Shown here: positions 17,490-27,217 of the stretch, piece by piece | Layout of the letters: the number at the start of each line of letters is the position of its first letter | Numbering within the stretch: position 1 is the first letter of the stretch | NCBI GenBank assembly: GCA_025454425.1 | Contig: JALOOL010000006.1 | Location: forward strand, 1-47,828 | Origin: Hydrococcus sp. Prado102 | GTDB lineage: Bacteria; Cyanobacteriota; Cyanobacteriia; Cyanobacteriales; Microcystaceae | Direction of reading: 5' to 3' | DNA: 47,828 nucleotides | Made by a program: the position numbers and the translations under genes | The notes under the pieces: generated by a model | Database searches by the model: none | Told to the model about the DNA's origin: nothing | What the model saw: the letters and a program-made list of their open reading frames with translations, nothing else

Positions 17490-18701
17490 ATGGGCGATCG
17501 CATCTATTTTTCCAGGATACTAAACTCGGTCATTGCTTTTGCTATCATTTTTTTGACAGGAACGACAGTTCATGTCTCGCCAACTCTTGCTCAAAATGAA
17601 GATGAATTTCTCGACCCGCTAGAACAACCCGTACAAGATCCTTTGCTTCCTACAGCAAAGCGTTCTCTATCTCCTCTCGAACGCCGTCAACTGGTCGAGG
17701 CGTTAGATAATCTTAACGCAGAGGCGCAAGCGCAACTACAAGCAGGAAATATAGATGCAGCTTTTCCTATTTGGTATCGCGAATTGAGATTGAGAAGAAG
17801 TCTCGGACGGATTGAAGAGATAAATGCTTTAGGAAGAGTCGGACAAGTTGCTTGGGAAAGAACCCGTAGAGAAGACGTACAAATTATTCTCAAACGATTG
17901 AATGTCGTTCAACAACAAGCAGAATTAGAAGCGCCTCTCTCGCCAGAATTATTACAAGCATTCGCTACAGCTTACGAACAGATTCATAGTATTAATGATT
18001 CTATTAATATTCAGCAAAAAATTCTGACAAACGCTCGTAAAACAGGAAATCTTAGTCAAGAAAATGCTATTTTGCAAAAACTCGGACAATTGTATTTAGC
18101 TAAGTTTGACTATCCCAATGCTGCCAAAATTTATGAAGAGTTATTGACGCGATCGCAAGCACAACAAAATACTTACAATGAAGGAATTTATTTACAACAA
18201 TTAGCCGAAATTTATAGCAATGCGCTACAACCCGACAATGCAGTAAAAATTAAAGAACAATTAGCTAGGCGCTATTTAAGTGAAGGAAAACAGCAAGAAA
18301 TTCCCAGATTAAAATTGCAGATTGGAGCCGATTATGAAGCGCTAAAACAACCCGAAAAAGCCTCTCAAAACTATCAAGAAGCTTTTTCTTTGGCTTGGTC
18401 ATTACAGGAATTTGGAACCGCAGCAGATGCTTTAATTAAATTAGGCGATCTCTATCAACAGCATAACCAAGAAGATTATGCCCTACAAATTTATCAAGAA
18501 TTAATTAAAGTCAATCAACAATCTTACGATTATTATGGTTTGATGCAAACTTACGATCGCATCGGACAAATTCATTTAAAACAAAATAACTATCCTCAAG
18601 CTTTAGCCGCTTTTCAAAAAGGTTTAGAAATCGCGCGATCGCTCAACTATCGACAAGATTATTTTCTCTCCCAAATCGAGCAAATTAATAACCAAAAATA
18701 A
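17490..18701 (+). CDS. Secreted tetratricopeptide-repeat protein
   Basis: A 403-residue TPR protein. Residues 1-34 form a signal peptide with a hydrophobic core LNSVIAFAIIFLTG and a likely cleavage after PTLA. After a proline-rich linker come at least five TPR-like helix pairs, such as GQLYLAKFDYPNAAKIYEEL, LGDLYQQHNQEDYALQIYQE and IGQIHLKQNNYPQALAAFQK. TPR arrays hold protein partners, so this is probably a periplasmic scaffold. The partner is unknown. It ends just before the left IS fragment and lies outside the IS-bracketed segment. Confidence 0.8.
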   Translation: MGDRIYFSRILNSVIAFAIIFLTGTTVHVSPTLAQNEDEFLDPLEQPVQDPLLPTAKRSLSPLERRQLVEALDNLNAEAQAQLQAGNIDAAFPIWYRELRLRRSLGRIEEINALGRVGQVAWERTRREDVQIILKRLNVVQQQAELEAPLSPELLQAFATAYEQIHSINDSINIQQKILTNARKTGNLSQENAILQKLGQLYLAKFDYPNAAKIYEELLTRSQAQQNTYNEGIYLQQLAEIYSNALQPDNAVKIKEQLARRYLSEGKQQEIPRLKLQIGADYEALKQPEKASQNYQEAFSLAWSLQEFGTAADALIKLGDLYQQHNQEDYALQIYQELIKVNQQSYDYYGLMQTYDRIGQIHLKQNNYPQALAAFQKGLEIARSLNYRQDYFLSQIEQINNQK

Positions 18702-18705
18702 ACAA

Positions 18706-18729
18706 CCTCGCTAATCAAATTAGTCGAGG
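18706..18729 (+). terminator. Possible hairpin terminator after the TPR gene
   Basis: CCTCG-CTAAT and ATTAG-T-CGAGG form a stem of ten pairs with one bulged base and a CAA loop, five bases after the TPR stop. There is no strong T-run after it, so an intrinsic terminator is only possible. Confidence 0.35.
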
Positions 18730-18826
18730 TAGAGAGGAGAACTTGTTTATCTATGGTGCGAGCGAGTGATAAAATGACCGAGACAATTTTATATTTTGGA
18801 TTAATTGGATACGATTTAACTAAAAT

Positions 18827-18917
18827 ACGATCGAGATCTTGTATTTTAATTTGTGATACTGATGGTGTCATCCCCTAAAAATACCATCAGTTTGTCTTCT
18901 AACCTGCGGAGTCTAGG
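18827..18917 (-). mobile_element. Truncated insertion-sequence end (left inverted copy)
   Basis: 91 bases match 46646-46736 in inverted orientation with a single mismatch. The fragment includes the start of a minus-strand transposase frame at 18871 (MTPSVSQIKIQDLDR), which leaves homology right after GATCGT. The tip faces the biosynthetic cluster and the body would have extended leftward but is gone. The frame resembles the N-terminal domain of IS1634-type DDE transposases (xxIQDLDHLGIVAG). An internal 9-bp inverted repeat ACTGATGGT/ACCATCAGT lies around the transposase start. Confidence 0.85.
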
Positions 18918-20106
18918 ATTCACTACGTAAAGCTTTAATAATATCGATTCTAGTCGCACGCAAAGCCGGGAAAAAACTTGAACCAACACCAACTAGAAGC
19001 GCTGCTCCCATTGATAAACCCGCATTACGGGAAGAGAATTCGTAGGGAGCTTGAATGACTGTGGTTGTAGCTGTACGTGTTAAACCGTGTACTGTCGCGA
19101 TCGCAATTGCTCCCCCTACTATGCTAAGTAATATTGCTTCGAGGATAAACTGCAACATCACTTCTAATTGACTTGCACCCAAAGCGCGTCTAATGCCAAT
19201 TTCCTTAGTCCGTTCGATAACCGAAGCAACGGTAATATTCGCAATGCCAACTCCTGCGATAACTAAAGCAATTAATCCGACTCCAGCAAGCGCATAATTG
19301 GCAATTGCTTGAGTTTCCTTTTCTCTGAGCAGATCTCCTGCATTGTCTTCTACATAAACACTCAACTGAGGATAACGCTGGGATAAAATTTGTTGAACTT
19401 TGGTTGTTAAATCGGTAATATCTTCCAAACGGTGAGGACTAATTTGTGGTTCGCTAAAATGAGCTTCTCCTTCTAAAACATTAGCAAAGTTTTCTGTCAT
19501 CCAAAGCGTGCCACGGACGTTAGGATCGGAATCGCCCAATCGACTTTGCGTAACCCCTATAACGATAAAACGAAGATTAGAGGAAAATATCGCTTGATTA
19601 AGAGGATTTTGCCCCCTAAACAAAGCAAAGGCTAATTTTTCATCAACAATTGCTACTTGACGGTATTGGTCAAAATCAGTCCGATTAAAAAACCGACCTC
19701 GTACCATTTTTCTGCCAGTTGTTTCTAAATAATTAAGAGAAACACTATTAACTGAAACTTTGTCAAGCTGTCTATCTTCAAATTGAATCGAACCTGAATT
19801 TTTTACATAACCGAGAGTAGAAATCGAGCGAATATTAGGGATCGACTGTTTTAAAACTTGTCGATCTGTTTGGGTTAATTTAACTTCTTCACCAAACTCA
19901 GAAATTAGAATGGGTAAAATGTAAGGCTTATCTCTGAGTGCTAATTTTTCTGCAATTTGAGTGTTGGAGATGGTTTGGATATTTAAAGTAGTGTTTACTG
20001 CTGCTACACCCATGAAAACGCCCAAACTAGTGAGTCCAGAGCGTAGTAAATTACTCGACAGTGATTTCCAGGTCATCATCAATAGGTCAGCGATTGGTAA
20101 TCCCAT
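18913..20106 (-). CDS. MacB/FtsX-like ABC transporter permease
   Basis: A 397-residue permease of the MacB type. One N-terminal membrane helix (about 17-40) is followed by a large periplasmic domain (about 41-270) and three C-terminal helices, with the cytoplasmic signature VIERTKEIGIRRALGAS between the second and third. The ATPase of such systems is a separate protein and is not found here. The stop codon TAG lies inside the left IS end (CCTAG), so the extreme C terminus may have been set by the insertion, although ALRSES looks like a normal end for this family. It follows the adaptor gene by nine bases, so the two form one operon. The substrate is unknown; export of the cluster product is plausible. 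Confidence 0.85.
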   Translation of the reverse strand: MGLPIADLLMMTWKSLSSNLLRSGLTSLGVFMGVAAVNTTLNIQTISNTQIAEKLALRDKPYILPILISEFGEEVKLTQTDRQVLKQSIPNIRSISTLGYVKNSGSIQFEDRQLDKVSVNSVSLNYLETTGRKMVRGRFFNRTDFDQYRQVAIVDEKLAFALFRGQNPLNQAIFSSNLRFIVIGVTQSRLGDSDPNVRGTLWMTENFANVLEGEAHFSEPQISPHRLEDITDLTTKVQQILSQRYPQLSVYVEDNAGDLLREKETQAIANYALAGVGLIALVIAGVGIANITVASVIERTKEIGIRRALGASQLEVMLQFILEAILLSIVGGAIAIATVHGLTRTATTTVIQAPYEFSSRNAGLSMGAALLVGVGSSFFPALRATRIDIIKALRSES

Positions 20107-20115
20107 AACAAGCTT

Positions 20116-21369
20116 CTACCTAGCAATTAACGGAGTTTCAGGAGTTAGAGATAAATCTGAAGGAGCGATGACTAATTTATTTCCTGCTTGAAGTCCAGAA
20201 GTAACTTCTACTTGTTGTAAGCCTTCTAGTCCTATGGCAATCGGTTGTTTTTTGGCTTTACCTTTACTATTTTGAATCCATACAAAAGGTTGTATTTCTG
20301 TACGCTGTATAGCTTCTGGAGGAATAGCTATAACATTCTGTCGGCGAGCAGTGACGATCTCAACGCTAACTACGCTACCTGGGATGAGAGTATTGCTGGG
20401 TCGATCTAATACAACTTTAGTATCTACTTTAGTTGGCGCGTTACTACCAGAAGAAGTTTCTGAGGAAGTAGAGGAATTCGCATTGGTATTTGGGACGGTA
20501 GCTTGGGGAGATAAACTGATGATTCTACCAGTAAAGGCTTGGGATTTAGGGCCGATAATGCCGATCTTGGCAGTTTGGTTAATTTTTACTTGTAAAGCAT
20601 TAAGTGTGGTTAATTGTACTCTAATAATTTCTTGGCTGGGATCGCCTAAAGTTAATAAGTTGCTTTCGGTTTTAGTGCCATCGCCATTTTTGACATAGAC
20701 TTTTAATACAATACCGTTAGTCGGTGCTATAACTAAGCGATCGCCAAGTTGTTGCTGCAATCTTTTGAGTTTTTCTTGACCGTTACGAACGTCGAGTTCG
20801 GCTTTTTTTTCTTCAAGTTGGGCATCTTTTAATTGAGAACGCGCTTGCTCGAAGTTATCTCGATCGGTTCGCAATTCGGTTCTCGAAATTACTCCTTTTT
20901 GTTGCCATTGCTGAAATTCTCTATAGCGAGCTTCTTTTACTTTTAATTGTTTTCTTGCTTCTGCGACTTGTTCGCGACGACGATTGAGATCGAGTTGGGT
21001 TTTTGCATTTTCTACCAGTTGTTCTTGATAACTTTCGATCGCCGCGCGATCGCGCAATACAATAAGCGTCTGTCCCTTATAAACGCGATCGCCTTCTTTG
21101 ATTTTGACTTGTTCTACTGTTATTTCTTTAGGCGATTTAATGGTTTGCTGTCCCCCTAACTCAACTGTGCCGCTTGCGGTGACTGTCGTTTCTACCGTCC
21201 CTTTTTTTACCGAATGCAGGTTAACTGATATGGGTTGTGGCGTTTGATAAAAATATTTTTTATAACCAACCCAGCCCCCCATAAGGGTGACACCTAATAA
21301 CCCAGACCCAACCAGCCAAGGGATGGCTCGACGATAGTGATTTTTTTTCTCTGGCACGGTTTTAGTCAA
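20116..21369 (-). CDS. Efflux periplasmic adaptor (MacA/HlyD-like)
   Basis: A 417-residue membrane fusion protein that pairs with the MacB-like permease. A single N-terminal membrane helix (about 17-36) precedes TVETTVTASGTVELGG. A lipoyl half-motif VKIKEGDRVYKGQTLIVLRD is followed by a coiled coil at about 105-205, the second half IAPTNGIVLKVYVKNGDG and a barrel domain. A low-complexity Ser/Asn/Thr loop (NTNANSSTSSETSSGSN) interrupts the barrel region. It is transcribed divergently from the NRPS genes across a 524-base gap, a usual layout for an exporter serving a biosynthetic cluster. Confidence 0.87.
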   Translation of the reverse strand: MTKTVPEKKNHYRRAIPWLVGSGLLGVTLMGGWVGYKKYFYQTPQPISVNLHSVKKGTVETTVTASGTVELGGQQTIKSPKEITVEQVKIKEGDRVYKGQTLIVLRDRAAIESYQEQLVENAKTQLDLNRRREQVAEARKQLKVKEARYREFQQWQQKGVISRTELRTDRDNFEQARSQLKDAQLEEKKAELDVRNGQEKLKRLQQQLGDRLVIAPTNGIVLKVYVKNGDGTKTESNLLTLGDPSQEIIRVQLTTLNALQVKINQTAKIGIIGPKSQAFTGRIISLSPQATVPNTNANSSTSSETSSGSNAPTKVDTKVVLDRPSNTLIPGSVVSVEIVTARRQNVIAIPPEAIQRTEIQPFVWIQNSKGKAKKQPIAIGLEGLQQVEVTSGLQAGNKLVIAPSDLSLTPETPLIAR

Positions 21370-21893
21370 TCTAATCTACTTCATCCCCACAGCACTTATT
21401 GCTATTTTGGTTGTTGTCGATTTTACTATTATTAATAACTTTTATCAATTAGCTCGATGATTAATTAATCGTTAAGCGCGTATAATTTACTTGACAAGTG
21501 TTTTCATGTTCGGTAATGTTTATGCAGATCGAGTTGCTACAAAAGCTAAAACTTCTCAATAAATCGATAGCAAATGCCTAATCTATAAGGCATACAACAA
21601 TTGTAGGGATTATAGTATTTTGTCGCTAAATCTCCAAAACATATTTTTAAGGAAGTTCGTTGTAGTTACCAAACTTAACAAGAACTTTCATGGCATTGTC
21701 TGAGATAAGTTCTCAACTGCGATCGCGTTGCTGGAGGCTTATCGTTTAGCACTATGACTAACGACAAAGCTAACACAACTCGATACAACGAGAAAAATTA
21801 TTTCTCTGAAAAGGAATAGCAGACTAATTCGCAATCTTAATCGCCACTAAGCGCGATCGCGCTTGGCTTGTATATTCAGTGTTTTGAAGTACG
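21370..21893. other. Divergent control region between exporter and NRPS operons
   Basis: This AT-rich gap must carry the promoters for the leftward adaptor-permease operon and the rightward biosynthetic operon. A perfect -35 hexamer TTGACA lies at 21491. A GCGATCGC-containing palindrome lies at about 21853-21863, shortly before the NRPS start. I see no clear Fur or NtcA box by eye. Confidence 0.5.
21491..21519 (+). promoter_or_regulatory. Candidate sigma-70-type promoter for the NRPS operon
   Basis: TTGACA (21491-21496) is followed after 17 bases by TAATGT (21514-21519), a perfect -35 with a poor -10. A TATAAT also occurs ten bases upstream at 21481. It would leave a leader of about 370 bases before the first NRPS codon. 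Confidence 0.35.
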
Positions 21894-24800
21894 ATGAATC
21901 AATCTGTCAGAAATTTAGAAAGCCTGCATAGCTGTAAAACCGCGATCGAGATTTTACGCAAAAGAAGCTATTTACAGCCGGATGTTGATGCTTTTACTTT
22001 CTTAGAAGATGGGGAGACAGCAACAGCAACCCTGACTTATCGAGAATTAGATTTACACAGTAGAGCGATCGCGGCTCAACTTCAAGCGCTCAATTTAAGA
22101 GGCGAACGTGCTTTATTACTTTATCCTCCAGGACTAGATTATATTGCTGCTTTTTTCGGTTGTCTTTATGCTGGCGTTATTGCCGTGCCTGCCTATCCAC
22201 CGCGCAACCAACGTAACACGCCTAGAATACAAGCGATAATATCGGATGCACAAGCCGCGATCGCCTTAACAACTTCAACTGTTCAGTCTCAAATACAATC
22301 TCTTTTAGCCGACAAAGTAGGTTTGAACCATTTAAGATGGTTGACGACTGACACCATCAATCCCAATCTCGAAAGTGATTGGCAAGAGCCTTTTCTAGAT
22401 GAAGATGCGATCGCTTTTCTGCAATATACATCAGGTTCTACAGGAACGCCCAAAGGAGTCATCCTCACTCATGGCAATCTGCTTCATAATGCTGCCATGA
22501 CTTACCGTTTGATGGGACATTCACTGAGTAGTAAATTTGTCTCTTGGTTGCCAACTTATCACGATATGGGATTAATTGGAGGCATTCTACAACCCTTATA
22601 TGGTGGGTTCTCTTGTATTTTAATGCCTCCGTCAGCCTTTTTAGCGCGTCCCTATCGCTGGTTAAAAGCTATCTCTGACTATCAAGGGACTACTAGCGGC
22701 GCGCCGAATTTTGCTTATCAATTGTGTATTGAGAAAATTACATCAGAACAATTAGAAACATTAGATTTCAGTAGCTGGAGTGTAGCATTTAATGGAGCCG
22801 AACCGATACGAGCGAATATATTAGAAGAATTTTGTGCAAAATTTGCACGATGTGGTTTTCGCCCAGAAGCATTTTATCCCTGTTATGGGATGGCGGAGTC
22901 AACTTTAATGATTTCTGGTGGTTTTAATGCAAACCCACCCGTGTTTAAAACTATTTGCGGAGATGCTTTAGAAAAAAATCGAGTTGTTGAAGCTAGCGTT
23001 AGTAGTAAAGATGCTCGCACTTTAGTCGGTTGCGGTCAATCTCTACCGGAACAACAGATTATTATCGTCAATCGTGAAACATTAACTCGCTGTCAAGCTA
23101 ATGAAGTTGGCGAAATATGGGTATCGGGAGCGAGTGTAGGCAAAGGTTATTGGCATCGTTTTGAAGAAACACAAGAAACTTTCTCAGCTTGCTTATCAAC
23201 GGGTGAAGGAGCTTTTCTACGGACTGGAGATTTAGGATTTTTAGATAATGGCGAAGTTTTTATTACGGGTAGAGCTAAAGATTTAATTATAATTCGCGGT
23301 CGTAACCTTTATCCTCAAGATATCGAGTTAACAGTAGAATGTAGTCATCCTTCGTTGCGCTCTGGTGGCGGTGCAGCTTTTTCCGTAGAGGTGGAAAATG
23401 AAGAAAGGTTGGTAGTGGTACAAGAATTAGAATTTCGCGCTAAACCGAATTTAGAAGAAGTCATTTCCGCTATTCGTCAAGCGATAACGCGAGAATATGA
23501 AGTACAAGTTTATGGGGTGGTGCTTATAAAACCTGGAAGTATTCCCAAAACATCGAGTGGCAAAATTCAACGTCGCGCTACTCGTAGTGAGTTTCTAACA
23601 AATCGATTAAATATAATAGCAAGCAGCATTATAAATACTACTGAATCTGAAGAATCAATTACTCGTCTTAACCGTCAAACGCTTTTGTCTCTACCTTCTT
23701 TAGAATGTCAGACAGTTTTAGAATCTTATCTACAAGAATTAGTCGCACAGGTATTGAAAATAGCACCATCTCAAATTAATCCCCAGCAAAACATCATCGC
23801 TTTAGGATTAGATTCGCTTAAGGTTTTTGAGTTGAAAAATCGCCTTGAGACTGACTTAGAGATAGTTGTACCAATAACAGATTTTTTTGAAGATTTGAGC
23901 ATACAAGAATTGGCGACTAAGATATTCGCTCAACTTCTGACAGCCGATTCTATCTCATCACTACCCTTTACTCAAATTAGCAATAATACAGATACTCATC
24001 CGCTTTCCTTTACTCAAACAAGACTATGGTTTTTAGAACAATTAGAACCGGGCAATCCTGCTTATAATATTATCTTTGCCGTTCGTCTTCAGGGAAATCT
24101 CGATCGCAATTTATTAGAGAAAAGCTTAAACGAGATTGTTAAACGACATGAAAGTTTGCGAACGACTTTTAAAACAGCAGAAGGTCAACCCATTCAAATT
24201 ATTGCTCCTTCTTTGACAATACATTTACCCATCATAGACTTACAAAAATGCGATTGCACAGAACGCGAGTTAACGCTACAGCAGCTAGCAAAACAAGAAA
24301 GTCAACAGCCTTTTAATTTATCGCAGCTACCGCTATGGCGAGCTAAATTATTACATCTAGAATCGCAAGAACATATACTGCTACTGACAATACACCACAT
24401 CATTGCTGATGAATGGTCGGTAGAGGTATTACTTTACGACTTAGCTGCATTTTATCAAGCCGCACTAACTAAAAAGTTGCCATCTTTACCGGAGTTACCT
24501 ATTCAGTATAAAAATTATACTGACTGGCAGCGACAATATCTAACCGAAGAGATTTTAGCAACCCAGTTATCTTATTGGAAAAAGCAGCTTGAAGGCGCAC
24601 CTGCTATTTTACAACTTCCAACAGACCGTCCGCGATCGCCCGTCCAAACTTATCGGGGAGCGCAGCAATCTTTAAAACTCCCCAAACCCCTAACTCAGGG
24701 ACTTCAGACGTTAGCGCGTCAAGAGGGTGTCACCCTATTTATGTTACTGTTGGCGGCATTTAAAACGTTACTCTATCGCTATACAGGTCAAGAAGACATC

Positions 24801-27209
24801 TCAATCGGTTCTCCCATTGCAAATCGTAACCGCGACGAGTTCAAAAAACTAATTGGGTTTTTTGTTAATACGCTTGTTTTGCGAACTAATTTAGAAGGTA
24901 ATCCGAGTTTTCGAGAATTGTTGAATCGAGTGCGTCAGGTAGCTTTAGAAGCATACACTCATCAAGATTTACCCTTCGATAAGCTAGTAGAAGCCATACA
25001 ACCAGTAAGAGATGTCAGCCATACACCATTGTTTCAGGTGTCTTTTACGCTGCGCACTCCTCCTCAATTAAAAGAGATGTCTGGGGTAAACCTGAGTCCG
25101 ATAAAAATAGAAAGTTGTACTGCCCAATTCGATCTAAGCTTAGTTGTAGAATTTAATGACGAGAGCGCAATTACATCATTCGAGTACAATACTGACTTAT
25201 TTGATGCTACAACGATCGCGCGGATGCTCGGTCATTGGCAAAACTTGTTAGAGGCAATTATTGCCAACCCACAAGCTAAACTCTCAGAATTATCGCTACT
25301 AAGCGAGACAGAAAAACAGCAAATTTTAGTAGATTGGAACGATACTAAAGTTGATTATCCACAAGATTTGTGTATTCATCAATTAATTGAAGCACAAGTA
25401 GAAAGAACACCAGATGCGATCGCTTTAGTTTTTGAAAATCTACATTTAACCTATCGCGAATTAAACAATAAAGCTAATCAATTAGCACGCTACCTACAAA
25501 GCTTGGGGATAAAACCAGATGTCATTGTCGGCATTTGTATGGAACGATCTTTAGAGATGGTAATCACAATTCTTGCTATTTTAAAAGCTGGAGGAGCCTA
25601 TTTACCCCTAGATCCCACCTATCCAAAAGAGCGTTTAGCATTTATGATGGCAGATGCTCAAGTATCAGTATTGTTGACTCAATCTCATTTAGTAGAAACG
25701 CTACCATCATCACAACAAACTCAAGTTATCTGTCTCGATCTCGATACTCCTAATTTAACCCCTCATCAAAATCAAAACAATCCAGTTAGTGAAGTCAACA
25801 CCTCTAACATCGCTTATGTCATTTATACCTCTGGTTCGACGGGAACGCCTAAAGGAGTTTTAAATACTCATTTAGGTTTATCCAATCGCTTATTGTGGAT
25901 GCAAGATGAATATAATTTAACAGCAAGCGATCGCGTCCTGCAAAAAACACCTTTTAGTTTTGATGTCTCAGTCTGGGAATTTTTGTGGTCATTGTTTACA
26001 GGTTCATCCCTAGTCTTAGCTTCTCCAGAAGGTCATCGAGATAGTGCTTATTTAGTCGATTTAATTGCCACAGAACAAATTACAACCCTGCATTTCGTTC
26101 CTTCGATGTTACAAGTATTTCTCGAAGAACCGCAACTAGAAAAATGTCACAGTCTCAAACAAGTATTTTGTAGTGGAGAAGCGCTTTCTTTGACGTTACA
26201 GGAGCGATTTTTTGCCCGTATTAATGCCGAATTCCACAATCTCTATGGCCCAACCGAAGCAGCAATAGATGTGACTTACTGGCGTTGTCAGTGCAACAGC
26301 GATCGCCTTTTTGTTCCGATTGGTCGTGCGATCGCAAATACCCAGATTTATATTTTAGATCGATATTTACAGCCCGTGCCGATTGGAGTAGCAGGGGAGT
26401 TACATATAGGAGGGTTAGGATTAGCGAGAGGCTATCTCAATCGTACTGAATTAACCGAAGAAAAGTTTATTGCCAATCCTTTTAAACAAGGAGAGAGACT
26501 GTATAAAACAGGCGATTTAGCTCGCTATCATCGAGATGGAACGATTGAGTATTTAGGCAGAATAGACCATCAAATCAAACTTAGAGGTTTTCGCATCGAA
26601 TTAGGTGAAATTGAGGCGGTATTAAGTCAACATCCCGCAGTTAGAGAAGTCATCGTTATGGCACGAGGAGAGACATTTGAAGATAAGCAATTAGTAGCAT
26701 ATCTTGTCAGCGATGGATCGTTAACAACCAACGAACTACGAAATTATCTCAAAGAGTTTTTACCTGAATATGCGATCCCTTCTGCGTTTGTGTGGTTAAA
26801 TAATTTGCCTCTGTTACCTAATGGTAAAGTCAATCGTGGCGCTTTACCCATGCCTGAAAATTTACGCCCAACATTAACAGAAATTTATCAAGCACCTAGT
26901 TCTGAAATTGAACGCGCGATCGCAAATATTTGGCAAGAGGTATTAAATATAGAAAAGGTCGGCATTAATGATAATTTCTTCGATCTTGGCGGTCATTCAT
27001 TACTTATGGTTCAAGTTAATCATAAATTAAATGCAGCTTTGAATCGAAACTTGTCAGTTGTAGAAATGTTTCAAAATCCAACAATTTATACATTGGCTCG
27101 ATATTTAACGCAAAAATCCGAGCAAAAACCTGCTTTTGAGTCGGTACGCGATCGCGTACAAAAACGCATTCAAGTACTCAATCGACAAAAACAATTAAAT
27201 AATAATTGA
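21894..27209 (+). CDS. Hybrid FAAL-ACP-C-A(Ser)-PCP nonribosomal peptide synthetase
   Basis: A 1771-residue loading and first extension protein. Residues about 10-590 are a fatty acyl-AMP ligase (YTSGSTGTPKGV near 178; TSGAPNFAYQLC and IIRGRNLYPQDIE are FAAL-typical). An ACP follows with its phosphopantetheine Ser in LGLDSLK near 640. The condensation domain starts near 700 with an intact HHIIADEW near 834. The adenylation domain spans about 1155-1640 with YTSGSTGTPKGV near 1310, and a PCP has LGGHSL near 1696. The residues I read for the specificity pocket are D-V-W-H-F-S-L-I-D(-K), which is essentially the EntF serine code. So it should activate a fatty acid, load it on the ACP and acylate serine. 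It is first in the operon, with the glycosyltransferase following after eight bases. Confidence 0.92.
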   Translation: MNQSVRNLESLHSCKTAIEILRKRSYLQPDVDAFTFLEDGETATATLTYRELDLHSRAIAAQLQALNLRGERALLLYPPGLDYIAAFFGCLYAGVIAVPAYPPRNQRNTPRIQAIISDAQAAIALTTSTVQSQIQSLLADKVGLNHLRWLTTDTINPNLESDWQEPFLDEDAIAFLQYTSGSTGTPKGVILTHGNLLHNAAMTYRLMGHSLSSKFVSWLPTYHDMGLIGGILQPLYGGFSCILMPPSAFLARPYRWLKAISDYQGTTSGAPNFAYQLCIEKITSEQLETLDFSSWSVAFNGAEPIRANILEEFCAKFARCGFRPEAFYPCYGMAESTLMISGGFNANPPVFKTICGDALEKNRVVEASVSSKDARTLVGCGQSLPEQQIIIVNRETLTRCQANEVGEIWVSGASVGKGYWHRFEETQETFSACLSTGEGAFLRTGDLGFLDNGEVFITGRAKDLIIIRGRNLYPQDIELTVECSHPSLRSGGGAAFSVEVENEERLVVVQELEFRAKPNLEEVISAIRQAITREYEVQVYGVVLIKPGSIPKTSSGKIQRRATRSEFLTNRLNIIASSIINTTESEESITRLNRQTLLSLPSLECQTVLESYLQELVAQVLKIAPSQINPQQNIIALGLDSLKVFELKNRLETDLEIVVPITDFFEDLSIQELATKIFAQLLTADSISSLPFTQISNNTDTHPLSFTQTRLWFLEQLEPGNPAYNIIFAVRLQGNLDRNLLEKSLNEIVKRHESLRTTFKTAEGQPIQIIAPSLTIHLPIIDLQKCDCTERELTLQQLAKQESQQPFNLSQLPLWRAKLLHLESQEHILLLTIHHIIADEWSVEVLLYDLAAFYQAALTKKLPSLPELPIQYKNYTDWQRQYLTEEILATQLSYWKKQLEGAPAILQLPTDRPRSPVQTYRGAQQSLKLPKPLTQGLQTLARQEGVTLFMLLLAAFKTLLYRYTGQEDISIGSPIANRNRDEFKKLIGFFVNTLVLRTNLEGNPSFRELLNRVRQVALEAYTHQDLPFDKLVEAIQPVRDVSHTPLFQVSFTLRTPPQLKEMSGVNLSPIKIESCTAQFDLSLVVEFNDESAITSFEYNTDLFDATTIARMLGHWQNLLEAIIANPQAKLSELSLLSETEKQQILVDWNDTKVDYPQDLCIHQLIEAQVERTPDAIALVFENLHLTYRELNNKANQLARYLQSLGIKPDVIVGICMERSLEMVITILAILKAGGAYLPLDPTYPKERLAFMMADAQVSVLLTQSHLVETLPSSQQTQVICLDLDTPNLTPHQNQNNPVSEVNTSNIAYVIYTSGSTGTPKGVLNTHLGLSNRLLWMQDEYNLTASDRVLQKTPFSFDVSVWEFLWSLFTGSSLVLASPEGHRDSAYLVDLIATEQITTLHFVPSMLQVFLEEPQLEKCHSLKQVFCSGEALSLTLQERFFARINAEFHNLYGPTEAAIDVTYWRCQCNSDRLFVPIGRAIANTQIYILDRYLQPVPIGVAGELHIGGLGLARGYLNRTELTEEKFIANPFKQGERLYKTGDLARYHRDGTIEYLGRIDHQIKLRGFRIELGEIEAVLSQHPAVREVIVMARGETFEDKQLVAYLVSDGSLTTNELRNYLKEFLPEYAIPSAFVWLNNLPLLPNGKVNRGALPMPENLRPTLTEIYQAPSSEIERAIANIWQEVLNIEKVGINDNFFDLGGHSLLMVQVNHKLNAALNRNLSVVEMFQNPTIYTLARYLTQKSEQKPAFESVRDRVQKRIQVLNRQKQLNNN

Positions 27210-27217
27210 ATTCTACT

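Noticed and set aside
18659-18871. A 70-codon minus-strand frame read as an intact small gene
   Set aside because: Only its first 15 residues match a transposase start; the rest is unrelated flanking sequence, so it is an IS relic.
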